A stretch of 64,000 nt of DNA from Glycomyces tenuis DSM 44171 (GCF_000427885.1 NZ_ATYW01000011.1:65001-129000), one strand, 5' to 3'. Positions 24,110 through 33,937 are shown, numbered from the stretch's first letter. Notes: generated by a model from the sequence alone, not told the origin. Numbers and translations are program-made.

Positions 24110-25360
24110 ATGGACACTCACTTCGAGCGCGGCGTCCTCGCCATGCTCGTCAGCCTGCTGGACGCGAGCCACCTGGTCGCCTTCAACGACATCCCGCAGG
24201 AGGTGAACCGGTGCGCGGCCATGGCCGACCTGGAGGACGTGGCGATCTACCTGGTCGACATCCAGCAGGAAGTGCTGCGGGAGATGACCGGCGTCGGCCT
24301 CGACGCCAAGCTGGACGCGCACGAGTGCGCCGTCGAGGGCACGCTGGCGGGCCGCGCCTTCCAGTACGGGCAGCCCGTCTTCGGGACGGAGGGCGAGCAA
24401 GGCCGCCCCCAGTGCTGGGTGCCGCTGATCAAGGGCACCGAACGCCTGGGCGTGCTGCGGGCGGACGTCGCGGACGACAGCCCGGAGACGCAGCGGAAGG
24501 TGGAGCGCTTCGCCTCGATGGTCGCGCTGGTGCTGCTGGCCCGGCGCCGCTCCAGCGACGCCTACCCGCGCCTGCTGCGGACCAAGCGGATGGGGATCGC
24601 GGCCGAGCAGGAGTGGCAGCTCATGCCGCCGCGGACGTACGCGGACACCCACGTGGTGATCAGCGGCGTCATGGAGCCCGCCTACGAGGTCGGGGGCGAC
24701 GCCTTCGACTACGCCATGGCCGGCGAGGTGGCCCACCTGGCGGTGTTCGACTCCATGGGGCACGACACGGCCGCCGGGATCGCGGCCAACCTGGCCGTGG
24801 CCACCTACCGGAACCGGCGGCGCCGGGACTTCGGCCTCGCCGAGACCAGCGTGGAGATCGAGCGCGTCCTCATCGAGCAGTTCGGCGGGGACCAGTACGT
24901 CACCGGCGTCCTCGCCGCCCTGGACACGCGCGACGGCGTGCTGACCTGGGTCAACCGCGGCCATCCGCCACCGATCGTCATCCGAGGCCAGCGCTGGTCG
25001 ACCGTGCTGGAATGCCCCCCGGCCCACCCGATGGGCACCGACCTGGGCCTGGAGCCCGTGGTGTGCGACGAGCAGCTCGAGCCGGGCGACCGCGTCGTGC
25101 TCTACACCGACGGCATCATCGAGGCCCGCAACCACAGCGGTGAGGAGTTCGGGCTGGACCAGTTCACCGACTTCCTCATCCGGCGCCACACCGACCGGCT
25201 GTCGACGCCCGAGACGCTGCGTCGGCTCGTCCGCAGCATCCTGCACCACCACGGCGGGAAGCTGACCGACGACGCGACCGTGCTCCTGGCCGAGCGGATC
25301 GACTCCGAGGCGATCGGCCGGCGCCGGCTCGAACGGCTCGCCGGCCTGCCGCAGCTGTGA
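24110..25360 (+). CDS. GAF and PP2C/SpoIIE-type Ser/Thr phosphatase
   Basis: The 416-residue protein has a GAF-like sensor at residues about 10-150 and a PP2C-type SpoIIE phosphatase domain from about 185 to 400, with EVGGDAFDYAMAGEVAHLAVFDSMGHD holding metal-binding aspartates, NRGHPPPIVI, DRVVLYTDGIIEARN and LTDDATVLLAER. Such proteins dephosphorylate anti-sigma antagonists of the STAS type. No STAS or anti-sigma gene is near. GGGGGG precedes the ATG; a GTG five codons earlier is an alternative. Confidence 0.82.
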   Translation: MDTHFERGVLAMLVSLLDASHLVAFNDIPQEVNRCAAMADLEDVAIYLVDIQQEVLREMTGVGLDAKLDAHECAVEGTLAGRAFQYGQPVFGTEGEQGRPQCWVPLIKGTERLGVLRADVADDSPETQRKVERFASMVALVLLARRRSSDAYPRLLRTKRMGIAAEQEWQLMPPRTYADTHVVISGVMEPAYEVGGDAFDYAMAGEVAHLAVFDSMGHDTAAGIAANLAVATYRNRRRRDFGLAETSVEIERVLIEQFGGDQYVTGVLAALDTRDGVLTWVNRGHPPPIVIRGQRWSTVLECPPAHPMGTDLGLEPVVCDEQLEPGDRVVLYTDGIIEARNHSGEEFGLDQFTDFLIRRHTDRLSTPETLRRLVRSILHHHGGKLTDDATVLLAERIDSEAIGRRRLERLAGLPQL

Positions 25361-25368
25361 GCGCCGCC

Positions 25369-26610
25369 TCAGGCGGTCGAGAGCCCGGCGTGCCAGGCGG
25401 TCGCCGAGGCGTCGGTCAGGGACGCCACCTGGTCGATCACGACGCGCAGGCGCTCGGCGTCGTCGCCGGCCGAGCGCCAGGCGGCGGCGAACATCGGCTC
25501 CATCGCCTCGGGGCCGCGCTCGCCGAGCAGGGCGACGAGCTCGGTGAGGATCTCCCGCTGGCGCGCGTAGTAGGGCTCGGCCGTCCTCGGCCGCATCACA
25601 TAGCGCCAGGCGATGCCCTTGAGGAGGGCGCACTGGATCCGCTCGCGTTCGGGGACGACAAGCCTCGCGTCGTAGCGGCGCAGCGGCGCCTCGCCGTAGC
25701 GTTCGCGGGTCGCCGCCACCGCGGCGTTCACGAAGCGGCCCACCATGGTCGAGGTGAAGGACTTCAGGGCCACCATCGCCGCGAAGGAGCCGTCGTAGTC
25801 GTGGAGGCCCCGCATCACCGGATCGCGCAGCAGCTCCCCCAGCGCCTCGGCGAGGGTCGCCTCGGACTCCTCGGCGTAGCGTCCGGCCGCGTCGGCGCAC
25901 ACCCCGGCCTGCTCGTCCGCGTCGTCCATCAGCGTCGCCAGGTCGATATAGCCGCCGTGGAGGCCGTCCTCGAGGTCGTGGACCGAGTAGGCGACGTCGT
26001 CCGACCAGTCCATCACCTGCGCTTCGAGGCACTGCTCCCCCGCCGGCGCCCCGGCGCGGAACCAGTCGAAGACCGGGCGGTCGTCCGCGTAGACGCCGAA
26101 CTTGCGCGTCCCGGGCCGGGCCTCCCACGGGTACTTGCAGGCCGCGTCCAGGGAGGCGCGCGTCAGGTTGAGGCCCACCGAGGCGCCGCCGGCGTCGAGG
26201 ACCTTCGCCTCCAGGCGGGTCAGGACCCGCAGCGTCTGGGCGTTGCCCTCGAAGCCGCCGCACGGGCCCGAGACCGCGTGCAGCGCGTCCTCGCCGTTGT
26301 GGCCGAACGGCGGGTGCCCCAGGTCGTGCGCCAGACCCGCGACGTCCACCACGTCCGGGTCGCAGCCGAGCTTGTCGCCGGTCTCGCGGGCGATCTGGGC
26401 GACCTCGAGGGAGTGCGTCAGGCGCGTGCGGAGGAAGTCGTCCGTGCCCGCGGTGTGCACCTGCGTCTTGGACGCCAGGCGGCGGAAGCCCGCCGAGTGC
26501 AGGACTCTCGCCCGGTCCCGCTGGAACGGCGAGCGCACCGACGCCGCCTCGCGCACACGGCGCTCCTCGGCGGGTCCGAGGCGGGACGCGCGAAGCACGG
26601 GATCGGTCAC
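25369..26610 (-). CDS. dgt: dNTP triphosphohydrolase (Dgt family)
   Basis: The 413-residue protein is an HD-domain dGTPase-like triphosphohydrolase that removes the triphosphate from deoxynucleotides. FQRDRARVLHSAGFRRLASKTQV near residue 30, the metal ligands RLTHSLEV and AGLAHDLGHPPFGHNGE, and QVMDWSDDVAYSVHDLEDG are intact. It is in the shorter, deoxyguanosinetriphosphate-triphosphohydrolase-like group. The GTG start is fixed by TAGGCT 7 nt upstream. The first seven codons form one arm of a perfect inverted repeat. Confidence 0.9.
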   Translation of the reverse strand: MTDPVLRASRLGPAEERRVREAASVRSPFQRDRARVLHSAGFRRLASKTQVHTAGTDDFLRTRLTHSLEVAQIARETGDKLGCDPDVVDVAGLAHDLGHPPFGHNGEDALHAVSGPCGGFEGNAQTLRVLTRLEAKVLDAGGASVGLNLTRASLDAACKYPWEARPGTRKFGVYADDRPVFDWFRAGAPAGEQCLEAQVMDWSDDVAYSVHDLEDGLHGGYIDLATLMDDADEQAGVCADAAGRYAEESEATLAEALGELLRDPVMRGLHDYDGSFAAMVALKSFTSTMVGRFVNAAVAATRERYGEAPLRRYDARLVVPERERIQCALLKGIAWRYVMRPRTAEPYYARQREILTELVALLGERGPEAMEPMFAAAWRSAGDDAERLRVVIDQVASLTDASATAWHAGLSTA

Positions 26611-26645
26611 GCCGTCGAGCCTAGCGTGACCGATCCCGTGCTTCG
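26591..26645. terminator. 22-bp perfect inverted repeat spanning the dgt start
   Basis: Arms 26591-26612 and 26624-26645 are perfectly complementary over 22 bp with an 11-nt centre. For transcripts leaving the DUF3352 gene, whose stop is 5 nt away, this is a strong terminator hairpin. The centre holds the dgt -10 box TAGGCT (26618-26623), and the downstream arm is the first seven codons of dgt. Confidence 0.75.
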
Positions 26646-26650
26646 AGGCG

Positions 26651-28459
26651 TTACTTCAGGTAGAGGCGGGCCAGGCCGGTGCCGTCGCCGTCGACCGAGC
26701 CCTGGGCCCAGGCGAAGGCCGACAGCGGCTCGGCGCCGCTGAACTCCTCGTACGAGGAGACGTCGGCCAGGTCGACCCACACGCCGAAGGCGGCGCTGTC
26801 GGGCGCGGCGTCGGCGAAGGCGCTGAAGCGCTCGTCGTCGGCGAGGGTGCCGTCGGCGACGCCGCCGCCCTCGTAGGACAGTGACGAGCCGTCGACCTCG
26901 ACGCCCTCGGGGAGGGCCTCGCCGCCGCTCATCTCCTCGATCATCGTGTTGAGCTCCTCGGCGCGGTCCTCGGACAGGACCACGGAGGCGAACAGCGTCT
27001 CGGGGTCGAACTCCCCGCCTTCGGCGGGGAAGTCGGCCGCGATGGACAGCTGGGCGCCGGAGAGCAGGTCGATGAACTCCTCAGCCTCGCCGAGGGCGTC
27101 CTCGTAGTCCGAGCCGGTGTCGTAGTCGGTCTCGACGGGGTCGTCCTCGGTGCCGTAGGTCCAGTAGCGCTGCTCGAGTTCGTAGTAGCGCTCCTCGTCC
27201 TCGGGGGCGAGGGTGTCGTCCCACCACTGCTGGTCGAGTTCCTGGTATTCGGCGTACTCCTCGTCGGTGAGCGGGCCGCTGTCGGTGGTCTCGGAGCCGC
27301 CGTCGGTCTCGCCGGAGAGCCCTTCGAGCTCGCTCGTCCACTCCTCGGTGATCTCGGCGAGGTTCTCGGGGACGTCGGCGGTCACGGCGATGTCCGAGGC
27401 GGGCATCTCGCCCATGTCGGCGAGCAGCTCCTCCGAGCCGGTCCACGGGTTGTCCTCCTCGCCGAAGTGGCGGTAGGACAGCTCGAAGCCCTCGTCGAAG
27501 GCCGAGAAGCCGGCGATGAAGTGGCCCGAGAACGTCGAGCCGAGCGCGGTGACCGTGCCCTCGTCGCCCATCATCCCGACCGTCTCGGTGAAGGCCTCGA
27601 CGTCGAACCAGTAGACGGCGAGCTGGTCGCCGTCGAGCCAGGAGCGGGCCTCCTCGTAGGAGTCCGAGCCCGACAGCGGCGAGGAGCCGGCCTCGGACTC
27701 GGCGGCCTCGAGCGCCGCGGCGGCGCCCGAGTCGCCGGCGACCATCAGGACGGAGTCGTCGCCGACGGTGTAGGCCCACTGGTCCTCGCTGACGCCGGAG
27801 GACTCGCGGATCTTCTCCAGGCCGGCCTCGGCGGCCTCGGCGTCGGTGCTGGCGAGGTTGACCACGGCGTACGGCTGCTCGTCGTGGGACCACATGGCCA
27901 TGCCGTGGCGGCGGCCGAGCCAGGAGGCGATGTCCTCGTCGGCGTCGACGTCCTCCATGCCGGCCTCTTCGAGCACGTCGGCGAGGATGTCGTTGGTGTC
28001 GTCGTAGTCGAGCCCCTCGAACTTGTTCAGGTGGTCGATGAGCTTCGGCGTCTGGTCGAACGACGGGTCGAGGTTGACCTCGAGGTACATGGACGCCGAG
28101 GACGGGAACCGCTCGGCCGGGTCGGGGCCGGAGGTCCAGAAGAAGTTGAAGAACACGAACGCCCCGATGGCGGCCACGAGCGCGACCGACAGCACTGAGG
28201 CGAGGATGACGGGCCCGCGGCGGCGGCGCGGCGCCGGGCCGGGCGGCATCGGGGCGTAGCCGCCCGGCGGCTGGAACGGCGGCTGCCCGCCGTAGGCGCC
28301 CGGCGCGCCCGGCGGGGGCGGGGGCTGCTCGGCGTAACCGGGCGGCGGAGGCTGCATCTGCGGCTGCGGCTGGTACTGCGGTGAGGGCTGCCCTCCCGCC
28401 GCGGCGGGCCCGGGACCGGGCTCGACGTTGTACTGCTGCGGGTTGTTGAAGCTCGACAT
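26651..28459 (-). CDS. DUF3352-family membrane-anchored protein
   Basis: The 602-residue protein has a proline/glutamine/glycine-rich cytoplasmic N-terminus of about 80 residues, one membrane helix at about 83-107, and a long acidic extracytoplasmic domain. PAERFPSSASMYLEVNLDPSFDQTPKLIDHLNKF just after the helix and LNTMIEEMSGGEALPEGVEV later match the actinobacterial DUF3352 family, of unknown function. A very acidic insertion lies near residues 390-455. A TAGCGT box 6 nt before the ATG suggests a leaderless message. Confidence 0.8.
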   Translation of the reverse strand: MSSFNNPQQYNVEPGPGPAAAGGQPSPQYQPQPQMQPPPPGYAEQPPPPPGAPGAYGGQPPFQPPGGYAPMPPGPAPRRRRGPVILASVLSVALVAAIGAFVFFNFFWTSGPDPAERFPSSASMYLEVNLDPSFDQTPKLIDHLNKFEGLDYDDTNDILADVLEEAGMEDVDADEDIASWLGRRHGMAMWSHDEQPYAVVNLASTDAEAAEAGLEKIRESSGVSEDQWAYTVGDDSVLMVAGDSGAAAALEAAESEAGSSPLSGSDSYEEARSWLDGDQLAVYWFDVEAFTETVGMMGDEGTVTALGSTFSGHFIAGFSAFDEGFELSYRHFGEEDNPWTGSEELLADMGEMPASDIAVTADVPENLAEITEEWTSELEGLSGETDGGSETTDSGPLTDEEYAEYQELDQQWWDDTLAPEDEERYYELEQRYWTYGTEDDPVETDYDTGSDYEDALGEAEEFIDLLSGAQLSIAADFPAEGGEFDPETLFASVVLSEDRAEELNTMIEEMSGGEALPEGVEVDGSSLSYEGGGVADGTLADDERFSAFADAAPDSAAFGVWVDLADVSSYEEFSGAEPLSAFAWAQGSVDGDGTGLARLYLK

Positions 28460-28465
28460 CCTTCG

Positions 28466-28471
28466 ACGCTA
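28466..28471 (-). promoter_or_regulatory. -10 box for the DUF3352 gene
   Basis: TAGCGT on the minus strand ends 6 nt before the ATG at 28459. The GAAGG in those 6 nt is too close to serve as a ribosome-binding site. Confidence 0.45.
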
Positions 28472-28517
28472 GGCCGTCAGTGCAACACGAACATCCCGGG
28501 ATTGTGCCAAGCGGGTA

Positions 28518-29276
28518 TCAAAACTCGTAGACCTGTCCCGGCCTGACCACTTCGACGGGGCCGGTGTAGGCGCCTCGGGCCTCGGCGAGGGTCGCCTCGC
28601 GCGAGCCCCACGGCTCCACCAGGTGGGTGAGGAGGAGGCGTCCGGCGCCGGCCTTGGTGGCGTAGTCGCCGGCCTCCTTGCCGGTGAGGTGGACGTCCTT
28701 CGGGTTCTCGCGGCCTTCCAGGTAGGACGCCTCGGCGAGGAGCACGTCGCAATGGGCGGCGAGGGATTCGAACGCCTCGCACGGGCCGGTGTCGGAGGAG
28801 TACGCCAGGGAGGACCCGGCGTGCTCGACGCGGACGCCGAAAGTCTCGACCGGGTGTGCGACGCGGTCGACGGTGATCGACAGCGGCCCCGATTCGAAGG
28901 CGCCGGGCTGCAGTTCGCGGAAGTCGTAGACGTCGCGCATCGACGGGTGGCACAGCTCGCCCTGGCCGCCGTAGGCGGCGACGATGCGCTCGGCGACGCC
29001 CGCGGGCCCGTACAGCGGGATCGGGTGCTTCGGCGCGGCGGGCGCGTAGCGGCGCATGACCGCGTAGGCGCAGCTGTCGAAGAAGTGGTCGGCGTGGAGG
29101 TGGGTGATGATGACCGCGTCGAGCAGGTGCGGGTCGAGGTGCTTCTGGAGCTCGCCGAGCGAGCCGGTGCCGAAGTCGATCAGCAGGCGGTGCCCGCCGG
29201 CCTCCACCAGGTAGGCCGAGCAGGGCGTGTCGGGTGCCGGGAAGGAGCCGGCGCATCCGATCACAGTGAGTTTCAT
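28518..29276 (-). CDS. Metallo-beta-lactamase-fold phosphodiesterase, Rv1339-like
   Basis: The 252-residue protein has the metallo-beta-lactamase fold, with THLHADHFFD as the metal-binding motif near residue 59 and SSDTGPC and LTHLVEPWGS holding later ligands. Its position directly after murI and near cysM matches M. tuberculosis Rv1339, which is an atypical class II cAMP phosphodiesterase. I infer the same role here, although RNase Z-like activity is an alternative. The gap to murI is 6 nt, so the two are co-transcribed. Confidence 0.78.
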   Translation of the reverse strand: MKLTVIGCAGSFPAPDTPCSAYLVEAGGHRLLIDFGTGSLGELQKHLDPHLLDAVIITHLHADHFFDSCAYAVMRRYAPAAPKHPIPLYGPAGVAERIVAAYGGQGELCHPSMRDVYDFRELQPGAFESGPLSITVDRVAHPVETFGVRVEHAGSSLAYSSDTGPCEAFESLAAHCDVLLAEASYLEGRENPKDVHLTGKEAGDYATKAGAGRLLLTHLVEPWGSREATLAEARGAYTGPVEVVRPGQVYEF

Positions 29277-29282
29277 GGCAGA

Positions 29283-30086
29283 TCACACCTCGTCCAGTGC
29301 TGCCGCCGCGGCGTTCGGGAACAGGTTGCCCAGGAAGCGGCGTGCGGTGCGGGTGAAGGCCTCCGGGTCGCCGGTGGCGTAGAACGCGTGCTGGGCGGGC
29401 TCCTCGCGTTCGGCGAGGAGTTCGCGCTCGGTGAGCACGCGGTACAGTTCGCGGGCGCTCTCGTCCGCGGACGACACCAGCGTCACGTCCTCTCCCATCA
29501 CCAGTCCTATGAGCCCCGACAACAGCGGGTAGTGGGTGCAGCCCAGGACGACCGTGTCGACGCCGGACTGCTGTAGCGGCTCAAGGTACCCCTGGGCCAG
29601 GCCCAGGAGCTGTCGGCCGGTTGTCACTCCCCGTTCCACGAAGTCGACGAACGCCGGGCAGGCCGCCGCGCTCACCTCCACGTCCGGCACGGCGTTGAAG
29701 GCGTCGAGGTAGGCCCCCGAGGCGATCGTCGACCGCGTCCCGATCACTCCGATCCGGCCGGTCCTCGTGGTCGCGAGCGCGCGGCGGACCGCGGGCCGGA
29801 TGACCTCGACGACCGGGATGTCGTAGCGGTCCCGGATGTCGGCCAGGCTGGCCGCCGACGCCGAGTTGCAGGCGATCACCAACGCTTTGACCTCCTGTTG
29901 GACCAGGTGGTCGCAGATGTCGAGGGTGAGCTTCCTGACTTCGGCGATCGGTCTGGGGCCGTACGGGACGTGCTCGGTGTCGCCGACGTAGACCAGCCGT
30001 TCGGCGGGCAGCTGCTCTGCGACCGCTCGGGCGACGGTCAGGCCCCCGACACCGGAGTCGAAGATCCCGATGGGCGCATTATTCAT
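29283..30086 (-). CDS. murI: Glutamate racemase
   Basis: The 267-residue protein is glutamate racemase, which makes D-glutamate for peptidoglycan. [17 protein letters not shown] is at the N-terminus, and the two catalytic cysteines are in [11 protein letters not shown] near residue 73 and [11 protein letters not shown] near residue 184. The ATG at 30086 matches the usual start of the family. A strong terminator upstream indicates a separate promoter that I could not place. Confidence 0.93.
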   Translation of the reverse strand: MNNAPIGIFDSGVGGLTVARAVAEQLPAERLVYVGDTEHVPYGPRPIAEVRKLTLDICDHLVQQEVKALVIACNSASAASLADIRDRYDIPVVEVIRPAVRRALATTRTGRIGVIGTRSTIASGAYLDAFNAVPDVEVSAAACPAFVDFVERGVTTGRQLLGLAQGYLEPLQQSGVDTVVLGCTHYPLLSGLIGLVMGEDVTLVSSADESARELYRVLTERELLAEREEPAQHAFYATGDPEAFTRTARRFLGNLFPNAAAAALDEV

Positions 30087-30204
30087 CTACGCTTCCGCAT
30101 GCGTCATCGTGGGCGTTCATGGGCTCCGAGCGTACGTCCGGAAAGGCCGACGGCGCCGCCCCTCGGCACGGGATTGTCGCCAAAATGACATGGTGGCGCT
30201 CGCC

Positions 30205-30242
30205 ACAGAAAAAGGTGTCGCGGCCCTGCCGCGGCGGGGCCG
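30205..30242 (-). terminator. Intrinsic terminator with T-run
   Basis: On the minus strand a hairpin between CGGCCC and GGGCCG (30221-30242) is followed by TTTTT (30209-30213). It begins just after the stop codon at 30244 and separates the cysM-side genes from murI. Confidence 0.7.
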
Positions 30243-30243
30243 G

Positions 30244-30648
30244 TCAGGCCATCGAGAGCATCGCGAAAGCGGCCAGCAGCGTCACGGACGCGGCGCCCAT
30301 GAACATCCACGGCACGCCCTTGAAGCGCAGCGTCGCGAACGCCATCATCGTCAGCAGCATCCCGACCACGCCGGTGGTGATGAACGCCGGGGTGAACCAG
30401 CCGGGGCCGTCGCCGAAGATGTGGAACAGGCCCACGATCGCCGAGGCCGAGCCGGCCAGGACCAGCGCGAGCGCCCACACGGCGACGCCGGCCAGGCGCC
30501 GCAGCCGCACCCGCTGCGGCTCGGCCGCGGCGGTGCCGGACCCGGCGGACGCCGCGCCGTCACCGCCGCCGAGCGGCGAGGCGCCCTGGCGGGGGATGTC
30601 CACGGCGCTCCCCGAGAGGAACGTGCTCGTCTGCTCGGTGGAACTCAT
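30244..30648 (-). CDS. Small three-helix membrane protein
   Basis: The 134-residue protein has a soluble glycine/alanine-rich N-terminus of about 45 residues and three membrane helices near 51-74, 84-104 and 111-133. I recognise no family. It occupies the place of the rhomboid gene Rv1337 in M. tuberculosis, but it lacks the GxSx and His motifs of rhomboids. It has its own -10 box and terminator, so it forms a single-gene unit. Confidence 0.65.
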   Translation of the reverse strand: MSSTEQTSTFLSGSAVDIPRQGASPLGGGDGAASAGSGTAAAEPQRVRLRRLAGVAVWALALVLAGSASAIVGLFHIFGDGPGWFTPAFITTGVVGMLLTMMAFATLRFKGVPWMFMGAASVTLLAAFAMLSMA

Positions 30649-30654
30649 GCGGCC

Positions 30655-30660
30655 AGGCTA
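30655..30660 (-). promoter_or_regulatory. -10 box for the three-helix membrane protein
   Basis: TAGCCT on the minus strand ends 6 nt before the ATG at 30648, within the 25-nt gap after cysM. Confidence 0.5.
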
Positions 30661-30673
30661 GCAAGCTGGGCGC

Positions 30674-31639
<966 letters not shown>

Positions 31640-31642
31640 TCA

Positions 31643-31680
31643 GGGCGAGTCGTCGGGCGCGGGCCCACGACGGCTCGCCC
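31643..31680. repeat. Hairpin between cysO and cysM
   Basis: GGGCGAG (31643-31649) pairs with CTCGCCC (31674-31680), and the stem continues through a wobble and a 5-bp CGTCG/CGACG block. It fills the cysO-cysM gap, so it may attenuate or protect the message. Confidence 0.6.
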
Positions 31681-31959
31681 TCACATGCCGCCCGCGACGG
31701 CGGGCAGGATCGTGACCGAGTCGCCGTCGGACAGCTTCGCCTCGAGGCCGCCGATGAAGCGGACGTCCTCGTCGTTGACGTAGACGTTGACGAAGCGGTG
31801 CAGGTGCCCCTCGTCGGTGACGATGCGGGCCTTGAGGCCGGTGTGGGCGGCGTCGAGGTTCTCGAACAGCTCGGCGAGGGTGTCGCCGGAGCCGGAGACG
31901 ACCTTCTGGCCGCCGGTGTGGCTGCGCAGGATGGTGGGTACGCGGACTTCAACGGACAT
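31681..31959 (-). CDS. cysO: Sulfur carrier protein CysO
   Basis: The 92-residue ubiquitin-like protein belongs to the ThiS/MoaD family and matches CysO: EVRVPTILRSHTGGQKVV at the start, HRFVNVYVNDEDVRFIGGL and SDGDSVTILPAVAGGM at the end. The diglycine is followed by Met, so the C-terminus needs trimming before thiocarboxylation, plausibly by Mec. AAGGAA precedes the ATG at 31959, which beats the upstream ATG at 31980. The sulfur-loaded form feeds CysM. Confidence 0.9.
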   Translation of the reverse strand: MSVEVRVPTILRSHTGGQKVVSGSGDTLAELFENLDAAHTGLKARIVTDEGHLHRFVNVYVNDEDVRFIGGLEAKLSDGDSVTILPAVAGGM

Positions 31960-32023
31960 GGAGATTCCTTCTTCGATCATGGGAAAACGGCGGACTCGTC
32001 TCGCCGCCCGGGGCGGCGGCGGT

Positions 32024-32506
32024 TCAGTGACAGTCGTAGACGGTCGAGTCGGGGCTGTGCGCGAACTTGTACGTCTGCACCGCGTCGGCGCCGCCGACCG
32101 CCTCGATGGGCTCCTCGGCGGCCTCGCCGTCGGCGATGCGGAACGACCGGACCTCGGCGATGTCGGGGTCGCGGGTGGTCACGAGCACGTAGTGCGCCTG
32201 CGGGAGGCCCATCTCGGAGGCGATCCCGATGTCGGAGCGCGAGGGGCGGGCCTCGGTGGCGGTGTGGGAGTGGTAGGCGACGACGACTTCCTCGTCCCTG
32301 TCCCACATCTCGTCGTAGACGCGTTTCCACTCTTCGGCGTCGAACTCGTAGAAGGTCGTGGAGCGGGCGGCGTTGGTCATCGGGACGTGCCGTCTCGGCT
32401 CTCCCGTGCCCTCGGGGCCGACGATGAGTCCGCACGCCTCGTCCGGGTGGTCGGCCCGGGCGTGGGCGACCACCGCCTCGACCAGTTCATGCGCTATCCG
32501 CAACAC
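32024..32506 (-). CDS. mec: JAMM metalloprotease Mec
   Basis: The 160-residue protein is the Mov34/JAMM zinc peptidase that releases cysteine from the CysO-cysteine adduct. Glu23 (DEACGLIVG) and the zinc site YHSHTATEARPSRSDI (H-x-H-x10-D) are intact. It heads the mec-cysO-cysM unit. The GTG at 32506 is fixed by TACGCT 7 nt upstream. Confidence 0.9.
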   Translation of the reverse strand: MLRIAHELVEAVVAHARADHPDEACGLIVGPEGTGEPRRHVPMTNAARSTTFYEFDAEEWKRVYDEMWDRDEEVVVAYHSHTATEARPSRSDIGIASEMGLPQAHYVLVTTRDPDIAEVRSFRIADGEAAEEPIEAVGGADAVQTYKFAHSPDSTVYDCH

Positions 32507-32513
32507 GCCGACA

Positions 32514-32519
32514 AGCGTA
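32514..32519 (-). promoter_or_regulatory. -10 box for mec-cysO-cysM
   Basis: TACGCT on the minus strand ends 7 nt before the GTG at 32506. It is the only clear promoter for the cysteine-synthesis unit. Confidence 0.55.
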
Positions 32520-32550
32520 CACGCGGCGGCGGCCTCGTCGCCGCCGTCGC

Positions 32551-33804
32551 TCAGGTGGTGAGACGCGACTGCGCTTCATGATGAGCGCGGGGCAGCGGGG
32601 CGGTGAGCGCGCCCACCATGACCGCGAGCGGGACGAGCGCGGACAGCCACAGCACCAGGGAGAACGAGCCGGTCCAGGCGTAGAACAGCGAGTAGAGCAG
32701 GGGCGCGAAGGAGCTGCACGTGATGGTGACGCCGGAGACGACGCCGCGGATGGCGCCGATGTGGGCGGTGCCGAACAGCTGCGGGGTGATGCCGTTCTCG
32801 ATGGCGCGCAAGGCGTTGCCGCAGGCGCCGAAGACGACGCCGAAGCCGACGGCCGACCAGCCGGGTTCGGCGACGGTGCCCCAGGCGAAGGCGGCGGCGA
32901 AGGCGAGCATGGAGACGGCGATGACCAGCCGGGGGCTGGCCCGGTCGATCACGGAGCCGACCAGGAGGGTGGCGGCGGTCCCGGCGATCGCCTGCGGCAG
33001 GAAGTTCGCGGCGGCCTCGGTGGCCGACAGGCCGCGCTCGCCGAGCAGGGCGATGAGGTGGAAGCCGATGGCGGCGTTGAAGAACCCGGCGGTGGCGAAG
33101 ACGCCCACCAGGACCCAGAAGAACGGCTGGCGGACCGCCTCGGCGCGGGTGGCGCCCCATTCGGCGCGCGAGCCGCGGCCGTTGGCCGGGTCCCCGTCGA
33201 CGAACTGGCCGAGGTCGGCGGGGCGGCTACGGGCCCAGATCAGGGCCAGGGGCAGCAGGACGCCCACGACGACGGCGCCTTCGACGAGCATCGCGGTGCG
33301 CCAGTCGGAGGCGGCGATGATCCGCTCGAGCGGGACCGGGGAGAGGGCGATGATGCCGCCGCCGACGGCGATCTGGACGCTGAGCACGCGGCCGCGCCGC
33401 TTGGCGTACCAGCGGGCGACGAGCGTGGCCGCGCACAGGCCGAGCGCGCCCTGGCCGAGCATGCGGACGCCGATGAAGCCGAAGGCGAGGCCGACGAGGT
33501 TCTGCGCGAAGGACAGGCCGACGCAGGCCGAGCCGAAGGCGACCACGACGACGGACATGACGCGGCGCACGCCGTACCGGTCGACCGCGCGGCCCACCCA
33601 CGGCAGGGCGAAGGCGCCCGCGAGCGTGCCGATCATGTAGGCGCCGGAGACGGCGGTGCGGCCGAGGCCGAGGTCGGCGATCATCGGGTCGATGAAGACC
33701 GAGATGGAGGCGGTCTGGCCGGGCGCGGTCAGGCCCATGGCGAGGGTCGCGATGACGACCATGCGCGGGCCGGAGAACTTCCGTTCGGCGGTGCGGGCGA
33801 TCAC
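32551..33804 (-). CDS. MFS transporter
   Basis: The 417-residue protein has about twelve membrane helices and MFS loop motifs (GRAVDRYGVRRVMSVVVV after helix 2, VARWYAKRRGRVLSVQIAVGG after helix 4). It resembles the oxalate/formate-antiporter-like and monocarboxylate-type branch. Substrate unknown. The GTG start follows CAAGGAGC. It is divergent from pncB. Confidence 0.8.
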   Translation of the reverse strand: MIARTAERKFSGPRMVVIATLAMGLTAPGQTASISVFIDPMIADLGLGRTAVSGAYMIGTLAGAFALPWVGRAVDRYGVRRVMSVVVVAFGSACVGLSFAQNLVGLAFGFIGVRMLGQGALGLCAATLVARWYAKRRGRVLSVQIAVGGGIIALSPVPLERIIAASDWRTAMLVEGAVVVGVLLPLALIWARSRPADLGQFVDGDPANGRGSRAEWGATRAEAVRQPFFWVLVGVFATAGFFNAAIGFHLIALLGERGLSATEAAANFLPQAIAGTAATLLVGSVIDRASPRLVIAVSMLAFAAAFAWGTVAEPGWSAVGFGVVFGACGNALRAIENGITPQLFGTAHIGAIRGVVSGVTITCSSFAPLLYSLFYAWTGSFSLVLWLSALVPLAVMVGALTAPLPRAHHEAQSRLTT

Positions 33805-33937
33805 GGGGCGCTCCTTGGGGGGAGTCGGCTACTGGCCGACCGGCTAGGCAAGCCTTTTCCAGCGTAGGCCCCGCGACGCCCGACCCCGCCGCCGGGAAGC
33901 CCGAAGGCAAGCCGGAGTGCGAATCGTGCTCGTGCAT

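Noticed and set aside
28518-29276. RNase Z (tRNA 3' processing)
   Set aside because: The fold allows it, but gene order after murI matches the Rv1339 phosphodiesterase; kept only as an alternative.
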